From Bdellovibrionales bacterium (GTDB taxonomy: Bacteria > Bdellovibrionota > Bdellovibrionia > Bdellovibrionales > UBA1609): a stretch of DNA of 41,599 bases. The first letter of the stretch is position 1, and every line of letters begins with the position of its first letter. Position numbers and translations under genes: made by a program. The notes beneath the pieces are model-generated. The model saw only the letters and a program-made list of their open reading frames with translations. It had not been told where the DNA came from and made no database searches. Positions 8,242 through 15,445 of the stretch are shown piece by piece. The stretch is taken from NCBI GenBank assembly GCA_020628165.1, contig JAHDFM010000027.1:1-41599 (forward strand), read 5' to 3'.

Positions 8242-8835
8242 ATGAGACAATATAACAGAGAAGATACTGAAAAAAGAACCATGAAGGCTGCTTTAAAGAT
8301 TTTTGCTAAAAAAGGGTACGAAAACACAACAACAAGGATGATTGCTGAAAAAGCTAAGATTAACCTTTCTCTTATTTCAAGGTATTTTGGAGGAAAAGAA
8401 GGTTTACTTAAGGCTATTATTGAGTCTGAACTACAACAGCTTTCAGCCGGTGGTCTAAACTATACTGCTCAAAAAGACCTTGCGAATGAAATAGAAAAAT
8501 ATTTTGATACGATTTTTTCAGAAATATACCAAAAGTTAGATGTTATAAAACTAATAACATCCCTTGGGATGAAAAACACAAAACATGCTGACATACTCAA
8601 TCAATTATTTCCACAACCTGAACCAAGGTTAGTTAAAAGGTTAAAAGAGTCCCATCCTTATCTGATAGAAAACAATTCCAATCCAGAAGACTTAAGCCAG
8701 TTTGTGCTTCTTTATATGGGTGGTGTATTTTTAAGAAAAGTTCTGCTTCTAAGAGCAAAGCAATCGGAACTTGAGGCTGACAAGGCCCTTCTAGTAAATA
8801 TACTACTTCAAATGAATTTTAAATCTCTTAAATGA
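8242..8835 (+). CDS. TetR-family transcriptional regulator
   Basis: This 197-residue protein has the TetR N-terminal DNA-binding domain: TMKAALKIFAKKGYENTTTRMIAEKAKINLSLISRYFGGKEGLLKAII-like sequence over residues 12-60, with the typical F..KGY..TT..IA..A......Y.F..K..L pattern. The rest is an all-helical ligand/dimer domain. TetR proteins usually repress neighbouring efflux genes until a ligand binds. The divergent arrangement and two palindromes in the spacer make the tolC-RND-pldA operon the obvious target. GGAGG at 8227-8231 lies upstream of the ATG with spacing of about 10. Confidence 0.9.
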   Translation: MRQYNREDTEKRTMKAALKIFAKKGYENTTTRMIAEKAKINLSLISRYFGGKEGLLKAIIESELQQLSAGGLNYTAQKDLANEIEKYFDTIFSEIYQKLDVIKLITSLGMKNTKHADILNQLFPQPEPRLVKRLKESHPYLIENNSNPEDLSQFVLLYMGGVFLRKVLLLRAKQSELEADKALLVNILLQMNFKSLK

Positions 8836-9022
8836 GTTAAACTTTAAAAATATCCTATAAAATCCACACCTCGGACAAAAACAAGCTTGTTACTTTTATA
8901 AGTGTTTTTATTGAATTAACTTCAATAACTTTTTATAAGCTATAACAAAAATAACCTAATAGTTCTTACTTAAATAAAATTCTATTTTTATATTTAGTAA
9001 AATCTAAAATATATTCTTGCTT

Positions 9023-9045
9023 TGGACCCCATTTGGGTAGACACC
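9023..9045. repeat. IS3 left terminal inverted repeat
   Basis: It is the outer end downstream of orfB. It shares ACCCC, ATTT and TAGACACC with the opposite end and requires one gap to align. The exact outer base is uncertain by one or two positions. Confidence 0.6.
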
Positions 9046-9836
9046 TTATTTAGTTAAATTTTTATACTCCACTGGGCTTTTCATGCCAAGTCCTGAGTGG
9101 GGCGCAACATTATTATAATCATGAACCCAGCCTGCCAACATTTTGATAACAATATCTGCATCCACACAGTCGTTAGTGTAAACGTAGTCTCTTTTTATGG
9201 TGTTTACAAAAGCTTCTGCCATACCATTTGATGTGGGCTATAGGCGGCTGTAAAACATGACTTAAGGTCCAGCTGACGACCAATTTTTATTGTTTCTTTA
9301 GATCTATAAATTAAACCACGGTCACTTAAATACTGTATTTGTCTTTCTGTTTTTAAAGTTTTGGGGAACCTGTGAGCCACTGACTGAACCGTGAGGTCTT
9401 GAATATTTCTAGCAGCTAGAGGATCTTTTGAAGCTACATAGCTTATACACTCGCGATCACAACAGTCTAAAGTAAAAGCCACATAGACTTTTTCACCATT
9501 AAAACAGTGTATTTCAAAACCGTCTGAACACCACCTTGTATTTGAGTGAAGTGTAATTATTTTTCCAGTTTTGTGATGCTCCCTCCTTGGGTTTTTGTGC
9601 TTAAGAGTTAACCCATTTATTTGCATAACACGCAAGACTCTCTTCTTACTATATACAGGAAGGCTGTTAGCCTTCCTGATACGATTAATAAGTGCTGTGA
9701 CTCGTTTATAGCCGTAAGACGGCCTATCTGCGAGTATCGCTTTTATTTCTTCTAGAACAATTGTGTCGGTCTTCTTCTTATAACGTTTCATTCTTACAAC
9801 TTTATTATAATAAATAGTACCTCTAGAGACGCCCAT
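9046..9836 (-). pseudogene. IS3 transposase orfB, frameshifted before the catalytic Glu
   Basis: The rve/DDE integrase core is readable: HTH_21-like start (MGVSRGTIYYNK), SYGYKRVTALI, the first Asp region (NTRWCSDGFEI), and the second (LSDRGLIYRS). At CFTAAYSPH the frame breaks. One base is missing near 9229, so the annotated frame ends QMVWQKLL and stops at 9204. Restoring one base gives SNGMAEAFVNTIKRDY and continues to a stop at 9046, which supplies the third catalytic residue Glu (GMAEAF). The loss therefore removes the DDE Glu and the C-terminus. The upstream frame (SIRKVCLLMGV) is joined to orfA by the frameshift site at 9869-9875, so the true protein would be OrfAB. Confidence 0.85.
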
Positions 9837-9859
9837 TAATAAACAAACCTTGCGAATAC

Positions 9860-10237
9860 TTATTTTTTCTTTTTTCGTTTGTTTGATGATTTGTTTGGTG
9901 TGGTGAACTTTTTTTTACGTTTTTCTTTGAGTAATATTTCTTTGGATATTTCGAGTATTCGCTTATCCACGGCAAGATCACTTACAGTATTTTTTAGAGC
10001 AGCAACTTCTTTTTTTAACTTTTCGTTTTCAGCTAAAATTTCCTCAATATCTACTACTTTTTTATCTTTTCTCATATCTTTTAACCCGCGCTTCCATGAA
10101 TAAATAGTTACCGGGTCAATACCATGTTTTCTGGCTAATTCTGAGCAGTTAATAAAGCCAGAGTCTAATTCAGATAATATTTTCTGCTTTAGAGCCTTTG
10201 AAAAATACCTTCTGCGCTGTATTTGATTTGATTCCAT
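9860..10237 (-). CDS. IS3 transposase orfA
   Basis: The 125-residue protein has a helix-turn-helix of the HTH_8/IS3 OrfA kind (FSKALKQKILSELDSG, ELARKHGIDPVTIYSWKRG) over residues 12-55. A leucine-zipper-like coiled coil follows (EILAENEKLKKEVAALKNTVSDLAVDK), used for multimerisation in IS3 transposases, then a Lys-rich tail. AGGAGG (revcomp of 10246-10251) eight bases before the ATG gives a strong start. OrfA binds the IS ends and, through frameshifting, is fused to OrfB. Confidence 0.9.
   Translation of the reverse strand: MESNQIQRRRYFSKALKQKILSELDSGFINCSELARKHGIDPVTIYSWKRGLKDMRKDKKVVDIEEILAENEKLKKEVAALKNTVSDLAVDKRILEISKEILLKEKRKKKFTTPNKSSNKRKKKK
9869..9875 (-). promoter_or_regulatory. programmed -1 frameshift heptamer A_AAA_AAG
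   Basis: In the orfA frame the sequence reads cgA AAA AAG, the canonical slippery heptamer of dnaX and IS3 elements. A -1 slip yields GAA AAA ATA AGT ATT CGC AAG (EKISIRK), which enters the orfB frame directly. This is the standard route to the OrfAB transposase. Confidence 0.8.
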
Positions 10238-10258
10238 TTTCTATTTCCTCCTGGCTAG

Positions 10259-10283
10259 AGGTGTCTAAACGAAATGGGGGTCA
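10259..10283. repeat. IS3 right terminal inverted repeat
   Basis: On the plus strand it reads AGGTGTCTAAACGAAATGGGGGTCA. It complements the left end apart from a few mismatches and one gap, and marks the upstream edge of the element. Confidence 0.6.
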
Positions 10284-10307
10284 GGAACATTCTTAAGAAA
10301 AGTATAT

Positions 10308-10321
10308 GACTTAGCTAAGTC
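10308..10321. repeat. 14-bp perfect palindrome beside the IS
   Basis: GACTTAGCTAAGTC is a perfect palindrome with partial outward extension (TATAT / ATATA). It lies 25 bp outside the right IS end, in the region upstream of the zinc-ribbon gene. Confidence 0.35.
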
Positions 10322-10404
10322 ACATATAACTATGTATTATTATTAATAATCATATCCACTCATAATTTATTTAAGTCATTATTTAAAAAAAACTCAAACC
10401 TATA

Positions 10405-10456
10405 AAAATACTTTTAAAAGATAAATAAAATTATTTCAGTTACTTAAAAGTATTTT
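10405..10456. repeat. 13-bp inverted repeat with 26-nt spacer
   Basis: Arms AAAATACTTTTAA (10405-10417) and TTAAAAGTATTTT (10444-10456) match perfectly. It is placed about 75 bp before the zinc-ribbon gene and may be an operator pair or hairpin of the conjugation remnant. Confidence 0.35.
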
Positions 10457-10494
10457 AATTTTTGGCCCATTTCTCGCACAGCTCTTTTGTCGAA

Positions 10495-10512
10495 TCGAAC
10501 AATTAAGTTCGA
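10495..10512. promoter_or_regulatory. operator-like inverted repeat TCGAAC-N6-GTTCGA
   Basis: Perfect 6-bp arms around AATTAA end about ten bases before the AAGGAG of the gene starting at 10531. The position in the leader suggests repressor binding, but this is inferred only from symmetry. Confidence 0.3.
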
Positions 10513-10530
10513 ACAACAAAAGGAGTTCTC

Positions 10531-10896
10531 ATGAACAACTACGAACACAAACACTCATACCTATCTGAATGTCCCCGCTGCGGAGAATGTGGCATTGAAC
10601 ATTTAATTTCCTACTCACACTGTTTAAATTGCGGATACAGCTATTACGGCTCACACGATAAATGTATAGAGCATAGTTACTTTGAAGCTATGGAGTTAGA
10701 GAAAGAACTGGATGAATTATTACTAGAAGAAGCTCTTAAGATGAAAAGAGTTTCAAATACTAAAGCGCTATTAAACGTTAGTAGAGCTATGGGGCATATC
10801 ACTTACATACTTCTTGGTGGTGATGAACAATCCCATTTTAACAATCAACGACTACAACAAGTTACACAATTACAGCCTTGGGGCAACTTTTACTAA
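10531..10896 (+). CDS. zinc-ribbon protein in conjugation remnant
   Basis: In this 121-residue protein the N-terminal part has CPRC (C14, C17), an extra C20, and CLNC (C31, C34), a classical zinc ribbon of two CxxC knuckles. The rest is predicted helical with an acidic stretch (ELEKELDELLLEEALK). AAGGAG lies before the ATG. The family is not recognised. It is followed by a frameshifted gene and a VirB2-like pilin on the same strand, so it was probably part of a conjugation or mobile-element operon. Function (DNA binding or regulation) is unknown. Confidence 0.6.
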   Translation: MNNYEHKHSYLSECPRCGECGIEHLISYSHCLNCGYSYYGSHDKCIEHSYFEAMELEKELDELLLEEALKMKRVSNTKALLNVSRAMGHITYILLGGDEQSHFNNQRLQQVTQLQPWGNFY

Positions 10897-10912
10897 TCTC
10901 TGGGAGGGATAA

Positions 10913-11294
10913 ATGAACTTATACTATTACGATCACTTACAGTTTGGCATCTACGAAGGTGCATATGAAAACAAACAACTTAACGAATTAGAACGCGTTG
11001 GCAACGCCATACTACTTGATAACAATCGCTACTATACGATTAGATTTAAAAATATTCCTAAAAAAAACATTTTACTTGGTTAGAAACAACAAACGCCCTG
11101 GAAAATACCTAATTTTTGAAAAAAAACTTGGAGCTTTTAAATTCGACTCCCTAGTAGGGAGAGGACAATTGAAAACTCATTTAAAAGAACATCTCGAAAT
11201 TACTTTACCTAAACAAGGTTTAAGAGCCTATATGAGTCTTTTTCCTGAAAATGCTCATCAAAATACTTATAACGGAGAAAATAATTATGAATAA
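10913..11294 (+). pseudogene. small gene disrupted by a frameshift in an A8 tract
   Basis: An ATG at 10913, preceded by GGGAGGG, opens a 56-codon frame (MNLYYYDHLQFGIYEGAYEN...) that ends at a TAG at 11081-11083. At A11060-A11067 the sequence has eight As. With seven, the reading would continue as KKTFYLVRNNKRPGKY and run to the TAA at 11292-11294, giving about 126 residues. The two halves (YTIRFKNIPKK and FYLVRNNKRPGKYLIFEK) join naturally as one protein, so an inserted A is the simplest explanation. A +1 programmed slip is possible but less likely. The 3' end overlaps the pilin start by 8 bases. No family recognised. Confidence 0.65.
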
Positions 11295-11568
11295 AAAGCA
11301 CTTAAAAACAATAATACTACTTATAACCATTGCACTCCTACCTACAGTTGGCTTTTGCAGTGTTGAATCAACACTTAGCGCAATTCAAAGCAAACTTACA
11401 TCAACCATATTGCCACTTGTAGCTATTCTAGGTTTAGTTTTTGCGGCCTTTTCATTCATCACTGGTAATGAAAATGCAAGGTCTCACCTTAAGCTTGCCA
11501 TATTCGGTGTTATTATTGGGTTTTCAGCACCTAGTATTATTGCCTTTTTACGTGGCCTTGTAAATTAA
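11287..11568 (+). CDS. VirB2/TrbC-like pilin
   Basis: The 93-residue protein starts at the ATG at 11287 (upstream GGAG at 11275-11278). It has a signal peptide (LKTIILLITIALLPTVGFC), then about 30 polar residues and two hydrophobic helices separated by a short polar loop, ILPLVAILGLVFAAFSFI and LKLAIFGVIIGFSAPSIIAFL, with GNENARSHLK between them. That is the topology of TrbC/VirB2 pilins of type IV secretion, which build the conjugative pilus. The TGNENA and FGVIIGF pattern supports the family. It overlaps the preceding gene by 8 bases and is followed by a truncated TraL/VirB3-like stub, so the system is a remnant. Confidence 0.7.
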   Translation: MNKKHLKTIILLITIALLPTVGFCSVESTLSAIQSKLTSTILPLVAILGLVFAAFSFITGNENARSHLKLAIFGVIIGFSAPSIIAFLRGLVN

Positions 11569-11579
11569 GAGGTTGAGAA

Positions 11580-11747
11580 ATGGCAATTAAAACAACACAT
11601 GTAAGTAAGTGCCTTGATAAAAAATTGCTAGTTATGGGATATGAAGTCCCCGACTTACTAGCAATCTTTTTACTTTTATCAGTACTCAACCTTACGATCG
11701 GACAGTTTGGAGTCAAGCAAGGGCAATTGTTTTATTTCAGGACTTAG
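11580..11747 (+). pseudogene. truncated TraL/VirB3-like inner-membrane protein
   Basis: A 55-codon frame (ATG at 11580, preceded by AAGAGGTTGAG) encodes a short N-terminus MAIKTTHVSKCLDKKLLVMG, then a hydrophobic segment YEVPDLLAIFLLLSVLNLTIG. This resembles the start of TraL/VirB3-type proteins, which sit next to the pilin in conjugative operons. The end (FGVKQGQLFYFRT) does not look like a natural C-terminus, and the following 170 bases hold only stop-rich fragments. I read it as a gene cut by the deletion that removed the rest of the transfer operon. Family assignment is tentative. Confidence 0.5.
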
Positions 11748-11975
11748 GTGAGTTATTCTTACACAGGACCAATGTCTACTTTTAAATAATAAATATATTT
11801 TATTTATTTAGTTTTATCAAGTTCTTACATTAATTTCAGTTGTTTACTGGTTTTTTCAAAAGTTAAAAAAGCTTGTCACACATCAAAATCTAATTCGTAC
11901 TAGAGGTAGAGTGAAAAATTGCAAACACAAATCAGCACAGCTCAGTCTCTTATTATAAAAAAATCAGGAGGATTT

Positions 11976-12920
11976 ATGTTAGGACGGAAGTTAAATCTCA
12001 TATTGTTAGCACTCATCATCGGACTCACCGGTTGTGAAAAAGAAGCTGAAGAAGAGCTGCTCAGCGATGGTAGTGGATCGCAAAACTTAAAAAATCTGTT
12101 ACAACTTACACTCAACGGCATTGAACCTGCCACAGGACAACATTACGAAGGGTGGCTAGTCACCGATGAAGAAACTCTTTCTACAGGACGTTTTAACTTA
12201 GACACTCTAGGAGCCGTCTTTGCCGTCGATTCGCTTGGCAACCGCGTTCAAGACATCGGAGACGTCAACGCAGCTAACTTTCAACTAAATACTTACAAAG
12301 GAAAAATCAGCTCCTTTATATTAACGATTGAGCCCAATGGTGACACAGACCTTGGACCAAGCTCTGTTCACTATGTTGCTGGAAACTTCAACGATGATGT
12401 TCTCGCCTTAGCAAAAACGGATCACGCTTCAGCTATTGGCACACGCTTTAATATCGCGTCTGGTGCCTACATACTGTCCACACCAACAAATGGTCCTAGC
12501 ACAAGCAACCAAGGGCTATGGTACTACGATGGCAATTTAGCCACCTTAGATCTACCTACGCTCAACACTGGATGGACATACCAAGGCTGGATCATTGACA
12601 ACAGCACCGGAGAAATGATCTCAACTGGGACCTTTCTTACGCCTGATGAAAGTGACAGCGATGGAGCTGGCGCCTCTGCTGGCCCAGACCCAGTGCCTCC
12701 TCACCCTGGTCAGGACTTCTTAAGCCCTCCCCGCATTTTAAATGATGGCAATCATGTCGCTGTTATTTCGGTTGAACCTTCGCCTGACTTTGACCCAGCA
12801 CCTTTTACACTTAAAATTCTATCTGGAGAAATCGAACTTGATGCTACGACTGAGTCTATTTACGGGATGGACACGACTAGCAACGATTCTACAATTTATA
12901 TTGAAGCTGTTTTAAAATAA
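11976..12920 (+). CDS. putative lipoprotein, repeat-containing
   Basis: The start at 11976 is chosen because AGGAGG lies just before it and because it leaves a clean lipoprotein signal (KLNLILLALIIGLTGC, lipobox LTGC). The longer frame starting at 11919 would bury the signal. After the lipidated Cys comes an acidic linker. The mature 290 residues contain two similar halves: HYEGWLVTDEETLSTGRFNLD (about 50-70) and TYQGWIIDNSTGEMISTGTFL (about 200-220). Each is followed by an SFILTIEPNGD- or VISVEPSPD-like stretch and a loop. This suggests a duplicated beta-sandwich domain similar to anti-sigma-factor-type lipoproteins. Function unknown. The base composition is richer in GC than the neighbouring remnant. 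Confidence 0.7.
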   Translation: MLGRKLNLILLALIIGLTGCEKEAEEELLSDGSGSQNLKNLLQLTLNGIEPATGQHYEGWLVTDEETLSTGRFNLDTLGAVFAVDSLGNRVQDIGDVNAANFQLNTYKGKISSFILTIEPNGDTDLGPSSVHYVAGNFNDDVLALAKTDHASAIGTRFNIASGAYILSTPTNGPSTSNQGLWYYDGNLATLDLPTLNTGWTYQGWIIDNSTGEMISTGTFLTPDESDSDGAGASAGPDPVPPHPGQDFLSPPRILNDGNHVAVISVEPSPDFDPAPFTLKILSGEIELDATTESIYGMDTTSNDSTIYIEAVLK

Positions 12921-13369
12921 ATGGTGTCAACTCCTGTTTCCATACCCTGCGCTCATCTACATTGCTGAACCTGGGAAACAGGGGTTGAACCGATAATTCT
13001 AAGAGTTATCAAATAACTCAATACTCAAATAATTAAAGTCATCCTTCTAAAATATATATTTAAACCTACACTTTCCTAAAATAGGATATGCAAGGCTCGC
13101 TATGAGAATTAAACTTACAATTCATCTACAAAACTATGTTACTACTGTGAATTTTTGTTATATTGTTTTGTAAATTTAATAAATATTGAACTTCATTTTT
13201 ACCCATTTATATAATTAAAACGGCAGCTTTAAAAAAACGTAGAGCAGACTTAATTCTAGTGTTTACGATATTTTGATTTAATTAAAGAAATAAAGTCAGA
13301 CAGAGTTCTAATAGCGGTAGTTTGCTAAAGGTGAACTCACTCATTGTAGAGCTTGTATCTTTGGTAAAG
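12921..13369. other. 450-bp intergenic region, contains a long inverted repeat
   Basis: No gene was found. It opens with a large inverted repeat that may terminate the lipoprotein gene. The rest is AT-rich with no clear promoter. The start of the permease gene to the right is uncertain, so its true leader is 400-500 bases. Confidence 0.5.
12927..12988. repeat. inverted repeat with 15-bp arms (possible terminator)
   Basis: Arms TCAACTCCTGTTTCC (12927-12941) and GGAAACAGGGGTTGA (12974-12988) match at 14 of 15 positions, with a 32-nt loop. No T-run follows, so this is more like a mobile or REP-type palindrome than a classical terminator. It lies directly after the lipoprotein stop. Confidence 0.5.
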
Positions 13370-15271
13370 ATGAAGTACTTCCTTAGGATACAGATAAAAA
13401 ATAAAAGAAGAAAAAGAGTGGAAAAAGAGCATAAATCGAGTTTGAATTGGATGATAGCCGCCGGCGTTGTTGGTGCAGATATTGGGACGTCAATCTTCTA
13501 TGGAACTGGTATACTCTTCCCTATCGTTGGTTACTTAGCACCTGTATTTGTCCTAACAACTTGCTTGATGATGTGGTTTTTTAAAAGAACCTACGAAGAG
13601 GGTCTAGCACTTTGCCCATACAATGGGGGCGCTTATTCGCTAATACTAAGAACCTTAGGTCGACAATTTGCCGTCTTGGCAGGAACACTGACATTTATCT
13701 CCTACTTAGCAACGGCCTCAGTCAGTGCTTTGTCTGGCGCTTTTTACTTAAAGTCATTATTTCCTGTGATTGCTACGACAGAGCTAGTTGTTCTCGTGTC
13801 TTTCATACCCATTATTGTTTTTGCGTTGTTAAATTCACGTGGAATTAAAGAGCCTGCAAAGCTTGTGACTGTCGTTTCTGCCTTTCATTTTCTACTGCTT
13901 ATCTTCCTTTCCATCTGGGGCCTTATCTATATTTTATTTAACTTTGATCAAATTCATTTTCACAATTTTGCCAGCATTAGTTTTAGCGACAACAGTTTAA
14001 CCTTTGCCACTTTAATTTATGGGTTCTCTGCTGCTTTTTTAGGAATCACCGGCTTTGAATCAGCAGCACAAATTGTTGAGGAGCTCGAACAGCCAGCACT
14101 CAAAACAGTTCGTAGGCTTTACAAAACAGTGATCATATTAGTTTCTATCACTGCCCCTATTATCTCTTTACTTTGCCTTCTTATTCTTTCAAAAAATCAA
14201 ATTGAAACCAACTTAGAGTCTTTGTTATCTAGCCTTGCAAGCACTCTAGGCGGCAAAATGCTTTTGTCTGTTGTAGTTATTGATGCCACTTTAACTTTAT
14301 TTGCTGCTGTTAACACGGCCTTCGTGGGTTTCATCGGCCTTGCCACCACTATGGCCAAACAAGGAAATTTACCTGGCGTAGTTTTAACTCGTTTTGCTCA
14401 CAAGCACCCGACCTTACAAGGTTACCCGCTCATTGCTATCCCCTTCGGCATGGTAGCTATGGTGATGTCAGCCACTGTCGCAGGAACCCTCGACACTGCT
14501 GCCAAAGTCTATGAAATTTCTTTTTTAGGAGTGATGGTCAGTTTTTGTATTGGTGTTATTTTAATGCGCAATATGCCACTTAGAAAAAGAACTCCTAAAC
14601 GTTACTTATCAAAAACTGTCATTAAAACTGAAAAACACACCATTCCACTTGTGCCTCTATTTTCCATGATCGTTCTCTTCATAGCTTGCCTCACTCTTTT
14701 GCTAAAGTCTGATCACGAAACAAAACTTATGTTACTCATGCTGTTTTCAAGCATTTTAATCATCAAAGCTTTTTATCGTTGGCGAGTTCTTGAAAAGCAT
14801 ATTATTGCTCACAGAGACCTCCGTTTAGGGGCTGGTAAATACAGTAACGTGAGTGAACTCCCAAACGATTTGCCAAAATACATTTTAGGTGTGGACGGAG
14901 CCGGAGTGCGCCGTATGATTTCCAATACTTTAAAATTCATCCGCAAAGAACGACTGCAAAAAAACTCAAGCTTTGAATTAATTATTTTCCACGCGGAAGA
15001 AAACAAAGACCCCAACGGGTTTTACTTTGAACAGCTCATACGAGTGGTTTCCCAACAAATTGTCCCCATTGAACACCATGACTTAATAGTTTCTGTAAAA
15101 ATACTTCCTGGCAATGTGCAAGAAGGTTTGCAAGCCATTAAAGATCACGAAGGCCGTATCGAAGAAGTTTTTCTGGGACATTCAGATATGAACAGAGATG
15201 AGGTGAATGACTTTAGCAAAACACTAGAAAAGGACTTAGAAATCAAAGTCACCACTAAAAAATTCAAATAA
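13370..15271 (+). CDS. APC-family amino-acid permease with C-terminal soluble domain
   Basis: Twelve hydrophobic segments are visible over the first 480 residues, from SLNWMIAAGVVGADIGTSIFYGTG, the family TM1 pattern (G...IG..IFYG), through to LMLLMLFSSILIIKAFY. APC permeases take up or exchange amino acids and organic cations. After the last helix, about 150 residues form a soluble cytoplasmic domain (LPKYILGVDGAGVRRM..., FELIIFHAEE, VEEVFLGHS-like strands) of alternating strands and helices resembling a universal-stress-protein fold, which is unusual but known in other APC members. The start is not certain: TTG 13322, ATG 13370 and GTG 13418 are all possible, none with a strong ribosome binding site. 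I give the ATG. Confidence 0.8.
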   Translation: MKYFLRIQIKNKRRKRVEKEHKSSLNWMIAAGVVGADIGTSIFYGTGILFPIVGYLAPVFVLTTCLMMWFFKRTYEEGLALCPYNGGAYSLILRTLGRQFAVLAGTLTFISYLATASVSALSGAFYLKSLFPVIATTELVVLVSFIPIIVFALLNSRGIKEPAKLVTVVSAFHFLLLIFLSIWGLIYILFNFDQIHFHNFASISFSDNSLTFATLIYGFSAAFLGITGFESAAQIVEELEQPALKTVRRLYKTVIILVSITAPIISLLCLLILSKNQIETNLESLLSSLASTLGGKMLLSVVVIDATLTLFAAVNTAFVGFIGLATTMAKQGNLPGVVLTRFAHKHPTLQGYPLIAIPFGMVAMVMSATVAGTLDTAAKVYEISFLGVMVSFCIGVILMRNMPLRKRTPKRYLSKTVIKTEKHTIPLVPLFSMIVLFIACLTLLLKSDHETKLMLLMLFSSILIIKAFYRWRVLEKHIIAHRDLRLGAGKYSNVSELPNDLPKYILGVDGAGVRRMISNTLKFIRKERLQKNSSFELIIFHAEENKDPNGFYFEQLIRVVSQQIVPIEHHDLIVSVKILPGNVQEGLQAIKDHEGRIEEVFLGHSDMNRDEVNDFSKTLEKDLEIKVTTKKFK

Positions 15272-15321
15272 ACCTGATCAAGTAGATTATCTCTTGCTTT
15301 GAGAATTATTATTAGGTAACC

Positions 15322-15414
15322 ACAAATGAATAAGAAAGAGTGAATTCAGTGCAAATCTGAAACTGTCGCGCAACGGTGATCAGCTCAAAGCTGTCAGTCC
15401 GGTCTCTCATTTGT
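15322..15414 (+). ncRNA. cobalamin riboswitch
   Basis: The leader of the BtuB-type gene carries the conserved B12 core: GTGCAAATCTGAAACTGTCGC followed by GCAACGGTGA matches the family G(G)TGNAAATCC...GCTGTCCCGCAACNGT motif. A B12-box-like GTCAGTCCGGTCTC lies near 15393-15406. The outer stem is formed by ACAAATGA (15322-15329) and TCATTTGT (15407-15414). B12 binding normally closes the ribosome binding site and lowers receptor expression. The B12 box is divergent, so the exact 3' limit is approximate. The riboswitch ends about 30 bases before the start codon, consistent with translational control. Confidence 0.85.
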
Positions 15415-15445
15415 CTTAGCCACTTACGCGTCATAGGAGGTTTAT

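Larger units (their letters stand above)
9023..10283 (-). mobile_element. IS3-family insertion sequence (decayed)
   Basis: This is a 1.26-kb element with orfA and orfB in the order expected for IS3 and imperfect terminal inverted repeats. The left end TGGACCCCATTTGGGTAGACACC (9023-9045) pairs with the right end read on the minus strand, TGACCCCC...TTTAGACACC (10260-10283). The TGACCCC...GACACC ends recall IS3-family termini. No target-site duplication is seen at the ends I chose. The orfA-orfB frameshift site is intact, but orfB carries an inactivating deletion, so the copy cannot make normal transposase. Confidence 0.8.

Noticed and set aside
8880-8892. AACAAGCTTGTT palindrome downstream of tetR
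   Set aside because: No loop and no T-run, so not a convincing terminator; too short to call an operator.
9013-10294. ATTCTT on both sides of the IS as a target duplication
   Set aside because: The copies are 4 and 5 bases away from the element ends, not adjacent, so it is probably chance.
11812-11958. Frame reading FYQVLTLISVVYWFFQKLKKLVTHQN
   Set aside because: No start codon and only 49 codons; kept only as a possible scrap of the conjugation locus in the finding on that locus, not as a gene.
11919-11975. Longer start of the lipoprotein gene
   Set aside because: No ribosome site before it, and it would place 19 polar residues before the lipoprotein signal.
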